Source of the DNA: JBGPIK01 sp041484845 | Lineage (GTDB): Bacteria; Desulfobacterota; Binatia; UBA9968 | Direction of reading: 5' to 3' | DNA: 45,566 nucleotides | Assembly: GCA_041484845.1 (NCBI GenBank) | Contig: JBGPIK010000008.1 | Coordinates: 1 to 45,566, forward strand | In this document: piece after piece, positions 25,994 through 34,081 of the stretch | Numbering within the stretch: position 1 is the stretch's first letter | Layout: each line of letters starts with the position of its first letter | The notes under the pieces: model-generated | Told to the model about the DNA's origin: nothing | Database searches by the model: none | The model's input: only the letters and a program-made list of their open reading frames with translations | Translations under genes and position numbers: made by a program

Positions 25994-26464
25994 TTAACTC
26001 CTGATCCTTTCAATCATTTCGGTTGTTGAATGACCCTTTAAGTAAGGAACGACCGCGACTCTTCCGCCGTTCTGCTCTACGATATCCGCACCGATAATTT
26101 TTTCCGCGCTCCAGTCGCCGCCCTTGACCAGGACGTCGGGAGTTAGGGTTGCGATGAGAGAATAGGGGTCCGGCTCATCAAAAAGGACAACATAGTCTAC
26201 CATCTCCATCGCGCCAATCAATTCCACGCGATCCGACTCGGGAAGCACGGGACGGCTTTCCCCCTTGATTGTCTTCACCGAACGGTCGCTATTAATCGCG
26301 ACGATCAAAATATCGCCGCAGGCTTTAGCTTCGCGGAGCATGTGCACGTGACCGCGATGGAGCAGGTCGAAACAACCGTTGGTGAAAACTACCGAGCGGC
26401 CTTGCCGTTTAGCTTCGGTACGAATGAGCTTGAGCTCGGCGTGGCTCTTAAGCTTTCCCGACAC
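25994..26464 (-). CDS. hldC: D-glycero-beta-D-manno-heptose 1-phosphate adenylyltransferase (HldC / RfaE2 domain)
   Basis: A 156-residue cytidylyltransferase-like protein that forms ADP-heptose from heptose 1-phosphate and ATP. The nucleotide-binding signature VVFTNGCFDLLHRGHVHML (HxGH) is intact, followed by VAINSDRSVKTIKG, the LPESDRVELIGAME region and DVLVKGGDW, typical for the family; GHSTTEMIERI is the expected ending. It is the partner of hldA at 21079. The frame is open to 26581, but the GTG at 26464 gives the family N-terminus (GKLKSHAELK). Its stop lies four bases upstream of the rpmB start, so both genes probably share one transcript. Confidence 0.9.
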   Translation of the reverse strand: MSGKLKSHAELKLIRTEAKRQGRSVVFTNGCFDLLHRGHVHMLREAKACGDILIVAINSDRSVKTIKGESRPVLPESDRVELIGAMEMVDYVVLFDEPDPYSLIATLTPDVLVKGGDWSAEKIIGADIVEQNGGRVAVVPYLKGHSTTEMIERIRS

Positions 26465-26534
26465 ATATAACCGGTAGCATGGGAAGTGCGTATTTTCAAT
26501 TGGAAGTGCTTGGGATTTGATAAGATTCACTATC

Positions 26535-26563
26535 TTGACCGGGTCGGGAATTTTAGCTAAGGT
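26535..26563 (+). promoter_or_regulatory. Putative promoter of ubiD
   Basis: TTGACC (26535-26540), a 17-base spacer and TAAGGT (26558-26563) resemble a sigma70 promoter, with a good -35 (5/6) and a weak -10 (3/6). It lies about 60 bases upstream of the ubiD start and between the divergent genes. Confidence 0.35.
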
Positions 26564-26580
26564 CAAGCTCGACGAGTACA

Positions 26581-26604
26581 CGCACCGAAGCGAATGTCGG
26601 TGCG
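26581..26604 (+). promoter_or_regulatory. Perfect 8-bp inverted repeat in the ubiD leader
   Basis: CGCACCGA (26581-26588) and TCGGTGCG (26597-26604) are exact reverse complements with an eight-base spacer. It sits downstream of the putative promoter and about six bases before the ubiD ribosome binding site, a good place for an operator or an RNA hairpin that affects translation. Confidence 0.6.
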
Positions 26605-26620
26605 GAAATTAGGAGGAAAG

Positions 26621-28060
26621 ATGGAATATCAGGATCTTAGAGATTGGATCCAAATCACGGAAGAGATGGGCGAGCTTAAGACTCTCAAGGGTTGTGATTG
26701 GAACCTGGAAATTGGCGCCATTACCGAGCTTGTGCACCACAAGGAAGACGGCCCCGCTGTGCTGTTCGAAGACATCAAAGGGTATCCGAAAGGCTATCGC
26801 GTTTTGTCCAATTCGTTGGCGTCGCGCAAGCGACTGGCCCTTACCCTCGGGCTCCCGGCCGGCGAAACCAAAATGGATTTCGTCAAGATCTGGAAAGACA
26901 ATTATAAAAAGATCAAACCGATTCCTCCGAAATTCGTCAAGCACAGTCCCCTGTTGGATAACGTTTATCGGGATGGGGAAATCGACATGTTCAAGTTTCC
27001 CACTCCGAAATGGCACGATAAGGACGGCGGTCGCTACATCGGAACGGGGAGCGTGGATATTACGCGCGATCCGGACGAAGGGTGGGTCAATTACGGCACC
27101 TATCGCGTCATGATTCATGACAAAAACAAGGTCGGCTTTTACATCTCGCCGGGGAAACACGGGCGCATCCAGCGCGAAAAATACCAGGCCAGCGGCAAAC
27201 CGTTCAAAATGGCGATGTCCTTCGGACACGACCCGCTCACTTTTTTGATCGGTAGCATCGAAGTCCCTTACGGCGTTCCGGAATATGAATTCATCGGTGG
27301 CGTCCGCGGCGAGCCGTTCGAAATGATCGAAGGCGAATATTCCGGCTTGCCGATTCCGGCAAGCTCAGAGATCGTCATCGAAGGCGACGTGCATTTCGAT
27401 CATCCAAAAGTCGAAGGTCCTTTCGGCGAGTGGACCGGATACTACGCCAGCGCGGAACGGGAGGAGCCGTGGGTTGAAGTGAAACGGCTCTATCACCGCA
27501 ACGACCCGATCATCCTCGGTTCACCTCCGGGCCGGCCACCGGCAGAGCTCGGCTGGTATCGATCTTATCTGCGCTCGGCGCTGATCTGGGATGAGATGGA
27601 GAAGGCCGGCGTGCCGGATGTCAAAGGTGTTTGGTTGACGGTTTCCGGCGGTAGCCGCCTCATGATGGTGGTTTCCATCAAGCAGCGTTATCCGGGCCAC
27701 GCGAAGCAGGCCGCGGTGATCGCCTCGCAGTGCCACGCGGGTGCTTATTTGGGTCGCTTCGTCATTGTCGTGGATGACGATATCGATCCGTCGAATACAG
27801 ATGACGTGATTTGGGCGATGGGCAGCCGGTGCGAACCCGAACAGGATATCGATATTCTTCGCCGCTGCTGGAGCGGCCCGCTCGATCCGGTCATTCACCC
27901 GAGCAAGAAGGGCTTCAACTCGCGCGCGATCATCGACGCCACCCGCCCGTACGAGTGGATGAAAGACTTCCCGGCTGTGGCCGAATCTAGCAAAGAGGTA
28001 CTGGACGCGACGGCGAAGAAATGGGGCGCGGAGCTGTTCGGAACGAACGGTAAGAAGTAA
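26621..28060 (+). CDS. UbiD-family prenylated-FMN-dependent decarboxylase
   Basis: A 479-residue protein with the UbiD signature. The active-site residues are visible: Arg in GTYRVMIHDKNKVGFYI (residue 162) and the two Glu of VEGPFGEWTGYY (265 and 270), matching the R-E-E set of the family. The C-terminal region contains VSGGSRLMMVVSIKQRYPGH and VIVVDDDIDPSNTDDVIWAM. Known members decarboxylate or carboxylate aromatic or alpha,beta-unsaturated acids with prenylated FMN made by UbiX; no UbiX-like flavin prenyltransferase is in the window. The substrate is unknown. ATG 26621 is chosen since AGGAGG lies about five bases upstream; the open frame reaches back to 26594. Confidence 0.92.
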   Translation: MEYQDLRDWIQITEEMGELKTLKGCDWNLEIGAITELVHHKEDGPAVLFEDIKGYPKGYRVLSNSLASRKRLALTLGLPAGETKMDFVKIWKDNYKKIKPIPPKFVKHSPLLDNVYRDGEIDMFKFPTPKWHDKDGGRYIGTGSVDITRDPDEGWVNYGTYRVMIHDKNKVGFYISPGKHGRIQREKYQASGKPFKMAMSFGHDPLTFLIGSIEVPYGVPEYEFIGGVRGEPFEMIEGEYSGLPIPASSEIVIEGDVHFDHPKVEGPFGEWTGYYASAEREEPWVEVKRLYHRNDPIILGSPPGRPPAELGWYRSYLRSALIWDEMEKAGVPDVKGVWLTVSGGSRLMMVVSIKQRYPGHAKQAAVIASQCHAGAYLGRFVIVVDDDIDPSNTDDVIWAMGSRCEPEQDIDILRRCWSGPLDPVIHPSKKGFNSRAIIDATRPYEWMKDFPAVAESSKEVLDATAKKWGAELFGTNGKK

Positions 28061-28085
28061 GCGAGCCTTAATTTCTGTTGTTTCC

Positions 28086-28120
28086 AAAGGGCAAGCCCGT
28101 CTGGGCTTGCCCTTTTTTTT
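28086..28120 (+). terminator. Rho-independent terminator after ubiD
   Basis: AAAGGGCAAGCCC (28086-28098), loop GTCT and GGGCTTGCCCTTT (28103-28115) form a 13-bp perfect stem that runs into a stretch of T (to 28120). It is 25 bases downstream of the ubiD stop. Confidence 0.95.
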
Positions 28121-28327
28121 GCGTCAATATCTCACGGTTGTTCAATCCTGCGGTATTGATAATCGGCCCGCAAGCCGCTGATGGAACCGGTTTTCAGTTG
28201 TCCGCGTCGTGCTCTAAGAAGCAAACTCCTATCATTCCGGCTGGGTGATCGGCGGGAATCAAGACATGACCTTTTGCGATTCGAGCTTTGATTAGAATTT
28301 AGGTATTGGCTCAGGGCATCTCCTTTC
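28121..28327. other. Intergenic region between ubiD terminator and the VCBS gene
   Basis: About 200 non-coding bases. It holds one imperfect hairpin (ATTCCGGC at 28234-28241 against GCGGGAAT at 28252-28259, one mismatch) of the kind seen in short dispersed extragenic repeats. No gene or promoter was recognised. Confidence 0.4.
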
Positions 28328-31300
28328 TTAGTTAATCGTCAGCGGTAAGGGCTTTTGAGCAACGCCGCCGAGGAGATCGGTGACCTGTACGGTGAGATTG
28401 AAAATTCCCGTCCCCGCCGGCGTGCCCGTGATCGCGCCCGTAAGCGGATTCAGCGTCAGGCCCGCCGCGGTCAAATTGCCAGACGTCTCGATCCAATTGA
28501 ACGATGTTTTCCCTCCCGTTGCCGTGAGCTTGGCGTTGTACGCTTTCCCGTGGGTTCCCGCCTTTAGCGACTTGGTGGTGATCTTCAAAGCCGCGTGGCC
28601 GGTTGCCTTGAAAACACCCGTCACTGAGGAATGGAGAGAGTCGGTAATGAGCACCGTGAAATTTGCCGCCTTAGATGAGGTGGGAGTTCCTGCGAGATGA
28701 CCGTTGGTCGTATTGCCGCTAAGGCCCGACGGCGGAAAAGTTCCTTTCGTGCCTTTGAACGTGTAAGGTCCGACGCCTCCGGTGATTAAGGGCGCATCGT
28801 AGCTCACGCCGACCTCCATGTCGGGAAGCGTGGACCCGGCAACCGGAAGGGGCGCGGCATAGGCTGCCGTTACCGTCTTATTCGCCATCATGATCACGTT
28901 GCACGTAGGTCCCGCCGAGCTGTTGCAACCGCTCCACGTGGCGAAGTTGTTGCCGCCGGCGGTGGCGGCCGCCGTCAAAGTAACCGTCGTGCCCTCGTTG
29001 TAAGTACGCGTTAACTGAGTAGTGCCGTTGCCCTTACTGCTGTTGTCTTTAGGAGTGACGACGATGGATACGCCGCTCGGATTCGACGACGCGACAGTTA
29101 GAATGTGGGAGGCAGCCGAATTAATGGTGGTGTTGAGCAGAATAGAAACACTTCTGTCCACCGCGTTCGCCACCGCCAGATCTAATCTCCCATCCGCATT
29201 GAAATCCCCTACCGCGATAAATACCGGGCTAGTTCCAACGGTAAAGTTCGGCGCCGCAACAAAGGTGCCGTCGCCCTTACCCAAAAGAACAGAGACATTG
29301 TTGCTGCCCGAGTTCGCCACCGCCAGATCGAGTTTGCCATCGTAATTGAGATCCCCGAGCGCGACAGATACTGGGCCAGTTCCCACGGCGTAATTCGTAG
29401 CCGTACCGAAGGTGCCATCGCCATGACCCAAAAGAATGGAGAGACTTCCGGCTATCACCGTCGAACCCGATTTGCTGTCCCCGTTCACCACAGCCAAATC
29501 CGTTTTGCCATCCCCATTGAAATCTCCTGCTGCCACGGAGACCGGCTTGGTACCGACCGCATAATTCGTAGCCGCACCGAAGGTGCCGTCACCATTCCCT
29601 AAAAGAATAGAGAGGCTTCCGGGTATCACAGGCGAACCAGAGTCGTCGCCCGCGTTCACCACGGCTAGATCCAATTTCCCATCCCCATTGAAATCCCCGG
29701 CCGCCACGGAGACCGGATTAGTCTCCACGGCAAAGTCCGTGGCCGCGCCAAATGAGCCTGTGCCGGTACCGAGGAGAACGGAGATATTATTGCTGCCCGC
29801 GTTCACCACGGCTAGATCCAGTTTGCCATCCCCATTGAAATCCCCCACGGCCACTGAGACCGGCGTATTTCCCGCTGCAAAGTTCGTGGCGGCGCCAAAC
29901 GAGCCTGTGCCGGTACCGAGGAGAACGGAGATATTATTGCTGCCCGCATTCACCACAGCGATATCTAGTTTGCTATCCCCATTGAAATCCCCTGCTGCCA
30001 CGGAGAACGGACTAGCACCGACGGTGTAGTTCGTGGCGGCACCAAAGGTGCCATCCCCAGTACCTAGAAGGGAAACTTCCTCCATTGCCAGGTCGAGTTT
30101 GCCATCCCCATCGAAATCCCCGACCGCCACCGAGACCGGAACAGTGCCTATGTCAAAGTTCGCGGGTGTACCAAACGAGCCTGTTCCGGTACCTGGAAAA
30201 ATAGAGACATTGTTGCCGCGCAGATTGGTTACGGCGAGATCGAGTATCCCATCCACCTTGAAATCCCCTACTGCCACAGACCAGGGGGCAGATCCCGCAG
30301 AAAAGTTCGCAGCTGCATTAAAAGTGCCGTCGCCCTTCCCGCGCAAGATCGAAACGCTGTTATTGCCAGAATTCGCGACGGCCAGATCGAGCTTCCCATC
30401 CCCGTTGAGATCCCCTGCTGCCGCTGAGACGGGTGCAGTCCCTACGGCAAAGTTCTTGGCCACGCCAAACGAGCCTGTGCCAGTACCGAGAAGAATGGAG
30501 ACATCGTTGCTGCCCGCGTTCACCACGGCCAGATCGAGCTTCCCATCCCCGTTGAGATCCTCTAGCGCGACAAATACTGGGCTAGTTCCCACGGTAAGGT
30601 TTGTCGCCGCACCAAAGGTGCCGTCGCCGTTACCCAGAAGGATAGAGACATCGTTGGTGCCAGAATTCGTGACGGCCAGATCGAGCTTCCCATCCCCGTT
30701 GAAATCCCCTACTGCCACAGAGGTCGGAATGTCACCGACCGCGACAGGAGGGTTCTCAGGCGCACCAACAAACGTACCATCGCCATTACCTAAAAAAATG
30801 GAGAGACTTCCGGGTATCACAGGCGAAACAGAATTGTCGCCCGAGTTCGCGACGGCCAGATCGAGCTTCCCATCCCCGTTGAAATCCCCGACAGCGACAA
30901 ATCTCGCACCGGTCCCGACGGTGACGTTTGTGGCCGCGCCAAACGAGCCTGTGCCATCACCCAAAAGAATAGATACATTGCTGCTGCCAAAATTGGCCAC
31001 GGCCAGATCGAGTTTCCCATCCCCATTGAAATCCCCTACCGCCACGGAGGATGGAACGGCCCCGACAGCAAAGTTCGTCGCCGCACCAAATGTGCCATCA
31101 CCATGACCTAAAAGAATGGAGACCCTTCCGGGTATGACAGGCAAAGTGGTAGCGTCGTCGCCGTTAGCCACGGCCAGATCGAGCTTGCCATCTCCATTGA
31201 AATCCCCAACAGCGACGGAAAACGGGTTATTCCCCAGGGCTAAATTTGTGGCCGCCGCAAAGGAAACGACGTTCTGAGCAAAACTGACGGGAACCTGCAG

Positions 31301-31372
31301 GAAGAGCGGACAGCTGGCGAGAAACAAGAAAAGAGAAGCTGACGCAACACGCTTTGAGAGTTTGCCTATCAT
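28328..31372 (-). CDS. Secreted protein with 14 VCBS/FG-GAP-type repeats and Ig-like C-terminal domains
   Basis: A 1014-residue exported protein. Residues 1-33 are a signal peptide (hydrophobic LFLFLASCPLFLQVPVSF, then AQN). From about residue 51 there are 14 tandem repeats of about 49 residues, each with VAVGDFNGDGKLDLAV (integrin-like DxNxDGxxDL calcium loop) and a following LLGxGxGxFGAATNF strand. A divergent InlB-like repeat (SSNPSGVSIVV with a TAAATAGG stretch and CNVIMMANKTVTAAY) and two Ig-like/He_PIG domains (GVSYDAPLITGGVGPYTF; GTHGKAYNAKLTATGGK) complete it. Fourteen repeats could make two seven-bladed propellers. No anchor or sorting tail is visible. The start ATG at 31370-31372 (complement) has GGGG about six bases upstream; the frame continues to 31624 but lacks family-like sequence. 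Confidence 0.85.
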   Translation of the reverse strand: MIGKLSKRVASASLFLFLASCPLFLQVPVSFAQNVVSFAAATNLALGNNPFSVAVGDFNGDGKLDLAVANGDDATTLPVIPGRVSILLGHGDGTFGAATNFAVGAVPSSVAVGDFNGDGKLDLAVANFGSSNVSILLGDGTGSFGAATNVTVGTGARFVAVGDFNGDGKLDLAVANSGDNSVSPVIPGSLSIFLGNGDGTFVGAPENPPVAVGDIPTSVAVGDFNGDGKLDLAVTNSGTNDVSILLGNGDGTFGAATNLTVGTSPVFVALEDLNGDGKLDLAVVNAGSNDVSILLGTGTGSFGVAKNFAVGTAPVSAAAGDLNGDGKLDLAVANSGNNSVSILRGKGDGTFNAAANFSAGSAPWSVAVGDFKVDGILDLAVTNLRGNNVSIFPGTGTGSFGTPANFDIGTVPVSVAVGDFDGDGKLDLAMEEVSLLGTGDGTFGAATNYTVGASPFSVAAGDFNGDSKLDIAVVNAGSNNISVLLGTGTGSFGAATNFAAGNTPVSVAVGDFNGDGKLDLAVVNAGSNNISVLLGTGTGSFGAATDFAVETNPVSVAAGDFNGDGKLDLAVVNAGDDSGSPVIPGSLSILLGNGDGTFGAATNYAVGTKPVSVAAGDFNGDGKTDLAVVNGDSKSGSTVIAGSLSILLGHGDGTFGTATNYAVGTGPVSVALGDLNYDGKLDLAVANSGSNNVSVLLGKGDGTFVAAPNFTVGTSPVFIAVGDFNADGRLDLAVANAVDRSVSILLNTTINSAASHILTVASSNPSGVSIVVTPKDNSSKGNGTTQLTRTYNEGTTVTLTAAATAGGNNFATWSGCNSSAGPTCNVIMMANKTVTAAYAAPLPVAGSTLPDMEVGVSYDAPLITGGVGPYTFKGTKGTFPPSGLSGNTTNGHLAGTPTSSKAANFTVLITDSLHSSVTGVFKATGHAALKITTKSLKAGTHGKAYNAKLTATGGKTSFNWIETSGNLTAAGLTLNPLTGAITGTPAGTGIFNLTVQVTDLLGGVAQKPLPLTIN
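29130..31222 (-). repeat. 147-bp tandem coding repeat array (14 units)
   Basis: The VCBS repeats are tandem units of about 147 bases at the DNA level. Units near 29740-29820 and 29887-29970 are nearly identical, with only a few base differences over some 80 bases, so repeat number has changed recently. Units 1, 3, 11 and 12 carry a longer loop (the PVIPGSLSI type, or PVIPGRVSI/TVIAGSLSI). Unit 8 is short and lost several residues in the middle. Confidence 0.85.
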
Positions 31373-32014
31373 CTTTACCCCTACAGTTACTGACCCAGAT
31401 CCCCGGCGCTCACCTTGGACTCCCCACCTGCTCACCCCTCGATCACGATCGCTTTCCAGTTCTTCGCCCGTGCCTGGATATCGGCCACGCTTTTCTGCAC
31501 CGCATGTTCCTTTCCGTCTTGGCGCACTTTGCACTAGCGCACGGGCTTGTTTTTGTCCCATCATCCAAAAATAACAAAAGCCCGACTGTGGTACACCCGG
31601 GGCGCTTTGTTGTTGATTATCCAAATTGTTTCCCCGCCGAAAATCCGGCGGATCGATGCACTATCGAGAACTGGTGGTTTCGCCGTATGCCCACCTAGCA
31701 CAAGAATCAAGAAACACATGTAGCTTGCATTACTTTTATGTAAACAAAATCTGGCGTTCGGTAACACTCGGCAATGCTTCTGGGCCCATCCTTGTTCACG
31801 CTATTAGCCCAGTAGTCACTAAATATATAGCACTTCTGCTTCAGATGTCGCAACTTGATGCCGGTGTTGTCAGGTCGCCGTTTTCCTTTCAACGAATTGT
31901 TAAAAACCCGGCGCATCAATTTGACATCTCTGTGTACCCAGGAGCAGACTCCGATTTTTCCGGTGGTAACATCATGGCCCGCCACGTTGCACGGCGCGCT
32001 TCTTATCACTCTTT
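31373..32014. other. Long non-coding region upstream of the VCBS gene
   Basis: No convincing gene in 640 bases. On the minus strand (the VCBS leader) GCCCGTGC near 31546-31539 and GCACGGGC near 31473-31466 form a long-range inverted repeat that encloses about 65 bases. A second open stretch of 33 codons (31432-31533, minus) has coding-like composition but no start signal. A hairpin with CCGCCG/CGGCGG arms lies around 31633-31650. An AT-rich segment (TAAATATATAG near 31820) is a possible promoter core for plus-strand transcription that would end at the terminator 32015-32037. Confidence 0.35.
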
Positions 32015-32037
32015 CCGGCGTTGCGCCGGCTTTTTTT
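32015..32037 (+). terminator. Rho-independent terminator with no obvious upstream gene
   Basis: CCGGCG (32015-32020), TTG and CGCCGG (32024-32029) form a short GC-rich hairpin followed by C and seven T. The tail fits termination on the plus strand. No plus-strand gene precedes it, so it may end a small RNA or mark a lost gene. Confidence 0.65.
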
Positions 32038-32198
32038 CACAGCGCCATTTATTCACCTAACATGACTGAGTGGGAATAAATACTTGGGATATGCAGTCTG
32101 TTCTCATAAGAAAGCCGCCCGTAGGACCTAAGAAAAGAGTTTCGCCCGTTGTTGTGGCCGTTCGATCCAGTAGGCGGTATTCCCAGGAGGTGACCACA

Positions 32199-32573
32199 AT
32201 GAAGCTTGGACGGATAGCGATTTATGGCGCGGCAGCGCTCGCGCCGCTCTTTGGCTGGCGGGTCGTCTACAATCTCAACCTATCGAGTCGCGCAGGGGGA
32301 GAGGTTACTTTTTTGTCGTTGAGCCCTCAGAGTGCTTACAGCGCGAAGGTTGCAAAAAAGTTGCTTGTTCCAGGTTCGTCGCCGGAAGAGCCTGAGTGGC
32401 TAACCGAGGCGCAAAACGATCCAGATCCGAGAATACGTCTGAATGCCATTGAGGCCTGGGCGCGAAATCCCACGGAGAGTCTTGACCCCATAACATATTC
32501 GCTCGTAGACCCGGACGAGTCCGTGAGAGCACGAGCGCAAAAGCTTTTGGAAGATAGATTGGCGCGGCGGTGA
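32199..32573 (+). CDS. Small membrane-anchored protein with HEAT-like repeats
   Basis: A 124-residue protein of unknown function. Residues 6-24 (AIYGAAALAPLFGWRVVYNL) look like a membrane anchor or uncleaved signal. The C-terminal half has two HEAT-like helix pairs (DPDPRIRLNAIEAWA and DPDESVRARAQKLLEDRL), a pattern usually used for protein-protein contact. A strong ribosome site AGGAGGTGA lies seven bases before the ATG at 32199, so the start is well supported even though the open frame reaches 32070. It stands alone between non-coding regions. Confidence 0.72.
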   Translation: MKLGRIAIYGAAALAPLFGWRVVYNLNLSSRAGGEVTFLSLSPQSAYSAKVAKKLLVPGSSPEEPEWLTEAQNDPDPRIRLNAIEAWARNPTESLDPITYSLVDPDESVRARAQKLLEDRLARR

Positions 32574-32769
32574 GAGTGTGAACCCGTAGCGCCAAATCTA
32601 ATTATTAAGGAGGAGGGAAGAAAATCTAACTCCGACTGTTTTGCACGTGACTCATGGTAGTGCTCCTGGCTGCCTTCACCTCCGGCGGTAGAAACTCCTT
32701 GGGGTCTGACTTCTATATAAAGGGGCGAAATTAAAGGGGCGATTAAAGTGGTCGGGGTCTTTTCACATC
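32574..32769. other. Non-coding stretch after the HEAT-like gene
   Basis: The stretch holds an orphan ribosome-site-like AAGGAGGAGGG (near 32609) with no gene behind it. It also holds a run GGGGTCTGACTTC... followed by repeated AAAGGGGC/AAATTAAAGGGGC (32700-32760), which resembles the degraded end of an IS200/REP-type element. No transposase was recognised. Confidence 0.3.
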
Positions 32770-33024
32770 CCGTTGGCGCGCTATGATTACGAGAAACGGA
32801 GCAACCGTGATAAAGCCAGCTTCGACATCTTCTCGCCGAGAGACGAAAGTTTCGAAGAACCCGGCAATCTACCCGATCCCAACATTCTCGCCCAAGAAAT
32901 CGTCGCCCTTCGACTCGTTTCGCTCAGGACGACCCAGAGCCAGGGTTCACGGCCAGGCCGTGAACTGCGTCGAAGGGCCGAAGATCTCGAAGCCACGCTC
33001 GAAAAGGTTCGCTTTAATATCCAC
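32770..33024 (+). pseudogene. hsdM 3'-end relic, copy 1 (with palindromic insert)
   Basis: Reading on plus, SNRDKASFDIF and ESFEEPGNLPDPNILAQEIV followed, after 24 extra codons, by EDLEATLEKVRF resemble the C-terminal end of type I restriction-modification DNA methylase subunits (NRDKxSLDIFWLxDESLED...LPDPxVLAQEIVEDLE). The rest of the methylase is missing. The 3' end runs into the tail of the convergent dehydrogenase gene. A 72-bp palindromic element (32906-32977) splits the relic at codon GTC/GAA but keeps the frame open. Confidence 0.65.
32906..32977 (+). repeat. 72-bp palindromic element, copy A
   Basis: The ends CCCTTCGAC and GTCGAAGGG are exact inverted repeats. Inside is a perfect 10-bp hairpin GTTCACGGCC-A-GGCCGTGAAC. 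It is flanked by TCG on the left and CCG on the right, possibly a 3-bp target duplication. It is about 90% identical to copy B at 36563-36634; all seven differences are transitions. Confidence 0.8.
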
Positions 33025-34081
33025 GCTCCCAGTCGATGACATTTTCCAACGGCAGGCCTTCCAGATAACGAGTCAGATTTTCACAGAATAAATTCACCCC
33101 GCCGTGCTCGGAGACATCCGTTACCGCCGATACATGGGGCGTAACGACAACGCGCTCATCGTCCCACAGACGCGAATCAGGTGGGCGCTCGAACTCCCCA
33201 ACGTAGACGTCCAGGCCAACGCCGCGAAGCCTCCCTTTAGCCAAAGCTTGCAGCAGAGCTTCTTCATCAACGATCTCCCCCCGTGCGATGTTGACCAAAA
33301 CCGTACCCGATTTCATCGCTGCAAAAGCAGCTGCGCCGATCAGATGCGTAGTCTCCTTCGTCCACGGGCAACAAACGGCTACGAACTCGCTCTCGCCGAG
33401 CAAGTCATGCAGAAGGTGGGCGGCTTCCAGTCTTGTGAAGCCGGGCGGAAGCGGTGCTCCCGAAGCCGCGTGCCGACGCGTGCCGACCACGCGCATACCC
33501 GCTGCTGCACAGAGCTTTGCGACCTCCTGACCAATGCCACCCGCGCCGACAACGCAGGCCGTCTTATCCCGGACAATTACGGGATCGTAAGTTTTATGAT
33601 CGAAACGGTGGCGCCTTTGGTCCCGGTGGCTCAAGTGAAGGCCGCGAGCGAAGTGGAGAAAGCTTGCCAACACATACTCGGCCATGGGTCGCCTGTTCGT
33701 GAGTCCGCGCGAGGTGGTCACCAAAACATCAGAGCCCCAAAGATCGGTATCGAGAAAATTGCTCGCTCCCGCGGGGAGCTCATGGACCCATTTCAGGCGC
33801 GGTGCGCGCTCTCTTATATCCTTCAGCGGCGGCCAGCCGGTGAGCACGATCTGCGCTGAGGCGAGAGCTCGGTTGCGTTCCTCGAGGCTGGTCGCCGGGT
33901 ACTTCCTGGCTCCGAGATACCGATCCACGGTCCACTGTGGCCGAGTGGCGCGAAGCTCTACGTCGAACCATCCCCTGGCATCGATGACGTTAACTCGGCG
34001 GTCAACGTTCTGAACTCGGCGCAGCACCTCGTCCGAGACCTGCGGGATCACCAAAACTTCGACACTCTCCATGACTGCCAT
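33014..34081 (-). CDS. D-2-hydroxyacid dehydrogenase (NAD(P)-dependent)
   Basis: A 355-residue oxidoreductase of the D-isomer 2-hydroxyacid dehydrogenase family. The NAD site is VVGAGGIGQEVAKL (about 174-187). The catalytic Arg is in LVNIARGEIVDEEALL, the Glu region is VYVGEFERPPDS and the His is in VVTPHVSAVTD. It reduces or oxidises a 2-oxo/2-hydroxy acid; the substrate is not clear. The first ATG at 34079-34081 (complement) and another three codons in are both possible. It is a single gene with no operon partner; the plus-strand hsdM relic overlaps its 3' end by about ten bases. Confidence 0.87.
   Translation of the reverse strand: MAVMESVEVLVIPQVSDEVLRRVQNVDRRVNVIDARGWFDVELRATRPQWTVDRYLGARKYPATSLEERNRALASAQIVLTGWPPLKDIRERAPRLKWVHELPAGASNFLDTDLWGSDVLVTTSRGLTNRRPMAEYVLASFLHFARGLHLSHRDQRRHRFDHKTYDPVIVRDKTACVVGAGGIGQEVAKLCAAAGMRVVGTRRHAASGAPLPPGFTRLEAAHLLHDLLGESEFVAVCCPWTKETTHLIGAAAFAAMKSGTVLVNIARGEIVDEEALLQALAKGRLRGVGLDVYVGEFERPPDSRLWDDERVVVTPHVSAVTDVSEHGGVNLFCENLTRYLEGLPLENVIDWERGY

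Noticed and set aside
29583..31106. Long plus-strand open frames (148 and 357 codons) across the VCBS gene
   Set aside because: They are antisense to the tandem repeats; the periodic Pro/Ser/Lys-rich translation follows from the repeated DNA, with no ribosome site or family match.
28328..31260. CRISPR array
   Set aside because: The repeats are about 147 bp, in frame and encode VCBS units; there is no short repeat with unique spacers.
31373..31625. Cyclic di-GMP riboswitch before the VCBS gene
   Set aside because: GGGACAAAAACAAGCCC looked a little like part of the GEMM core, but the other conserved parts of the motif are absent.
31626..32060. 144-codon plus-strand open frame before the orphan terminator
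   Set aside because: Composition is not coding-like, there is no ribosome site, and the terminator hairpin lies inside it.
32700..32760. Insertion sequence (IS200/REP-like) remnant
   Set aside because: The GGGGTCTGACTTC and AAAGGGGC runs resemble such ends, but no transposase or matched ends can be shown here.
33104..33859. 251-codon plus-strand open frame
   Set aside because: Antisense to the dehydrogenase, whose NAD-binding and catalytic motifs are intact.
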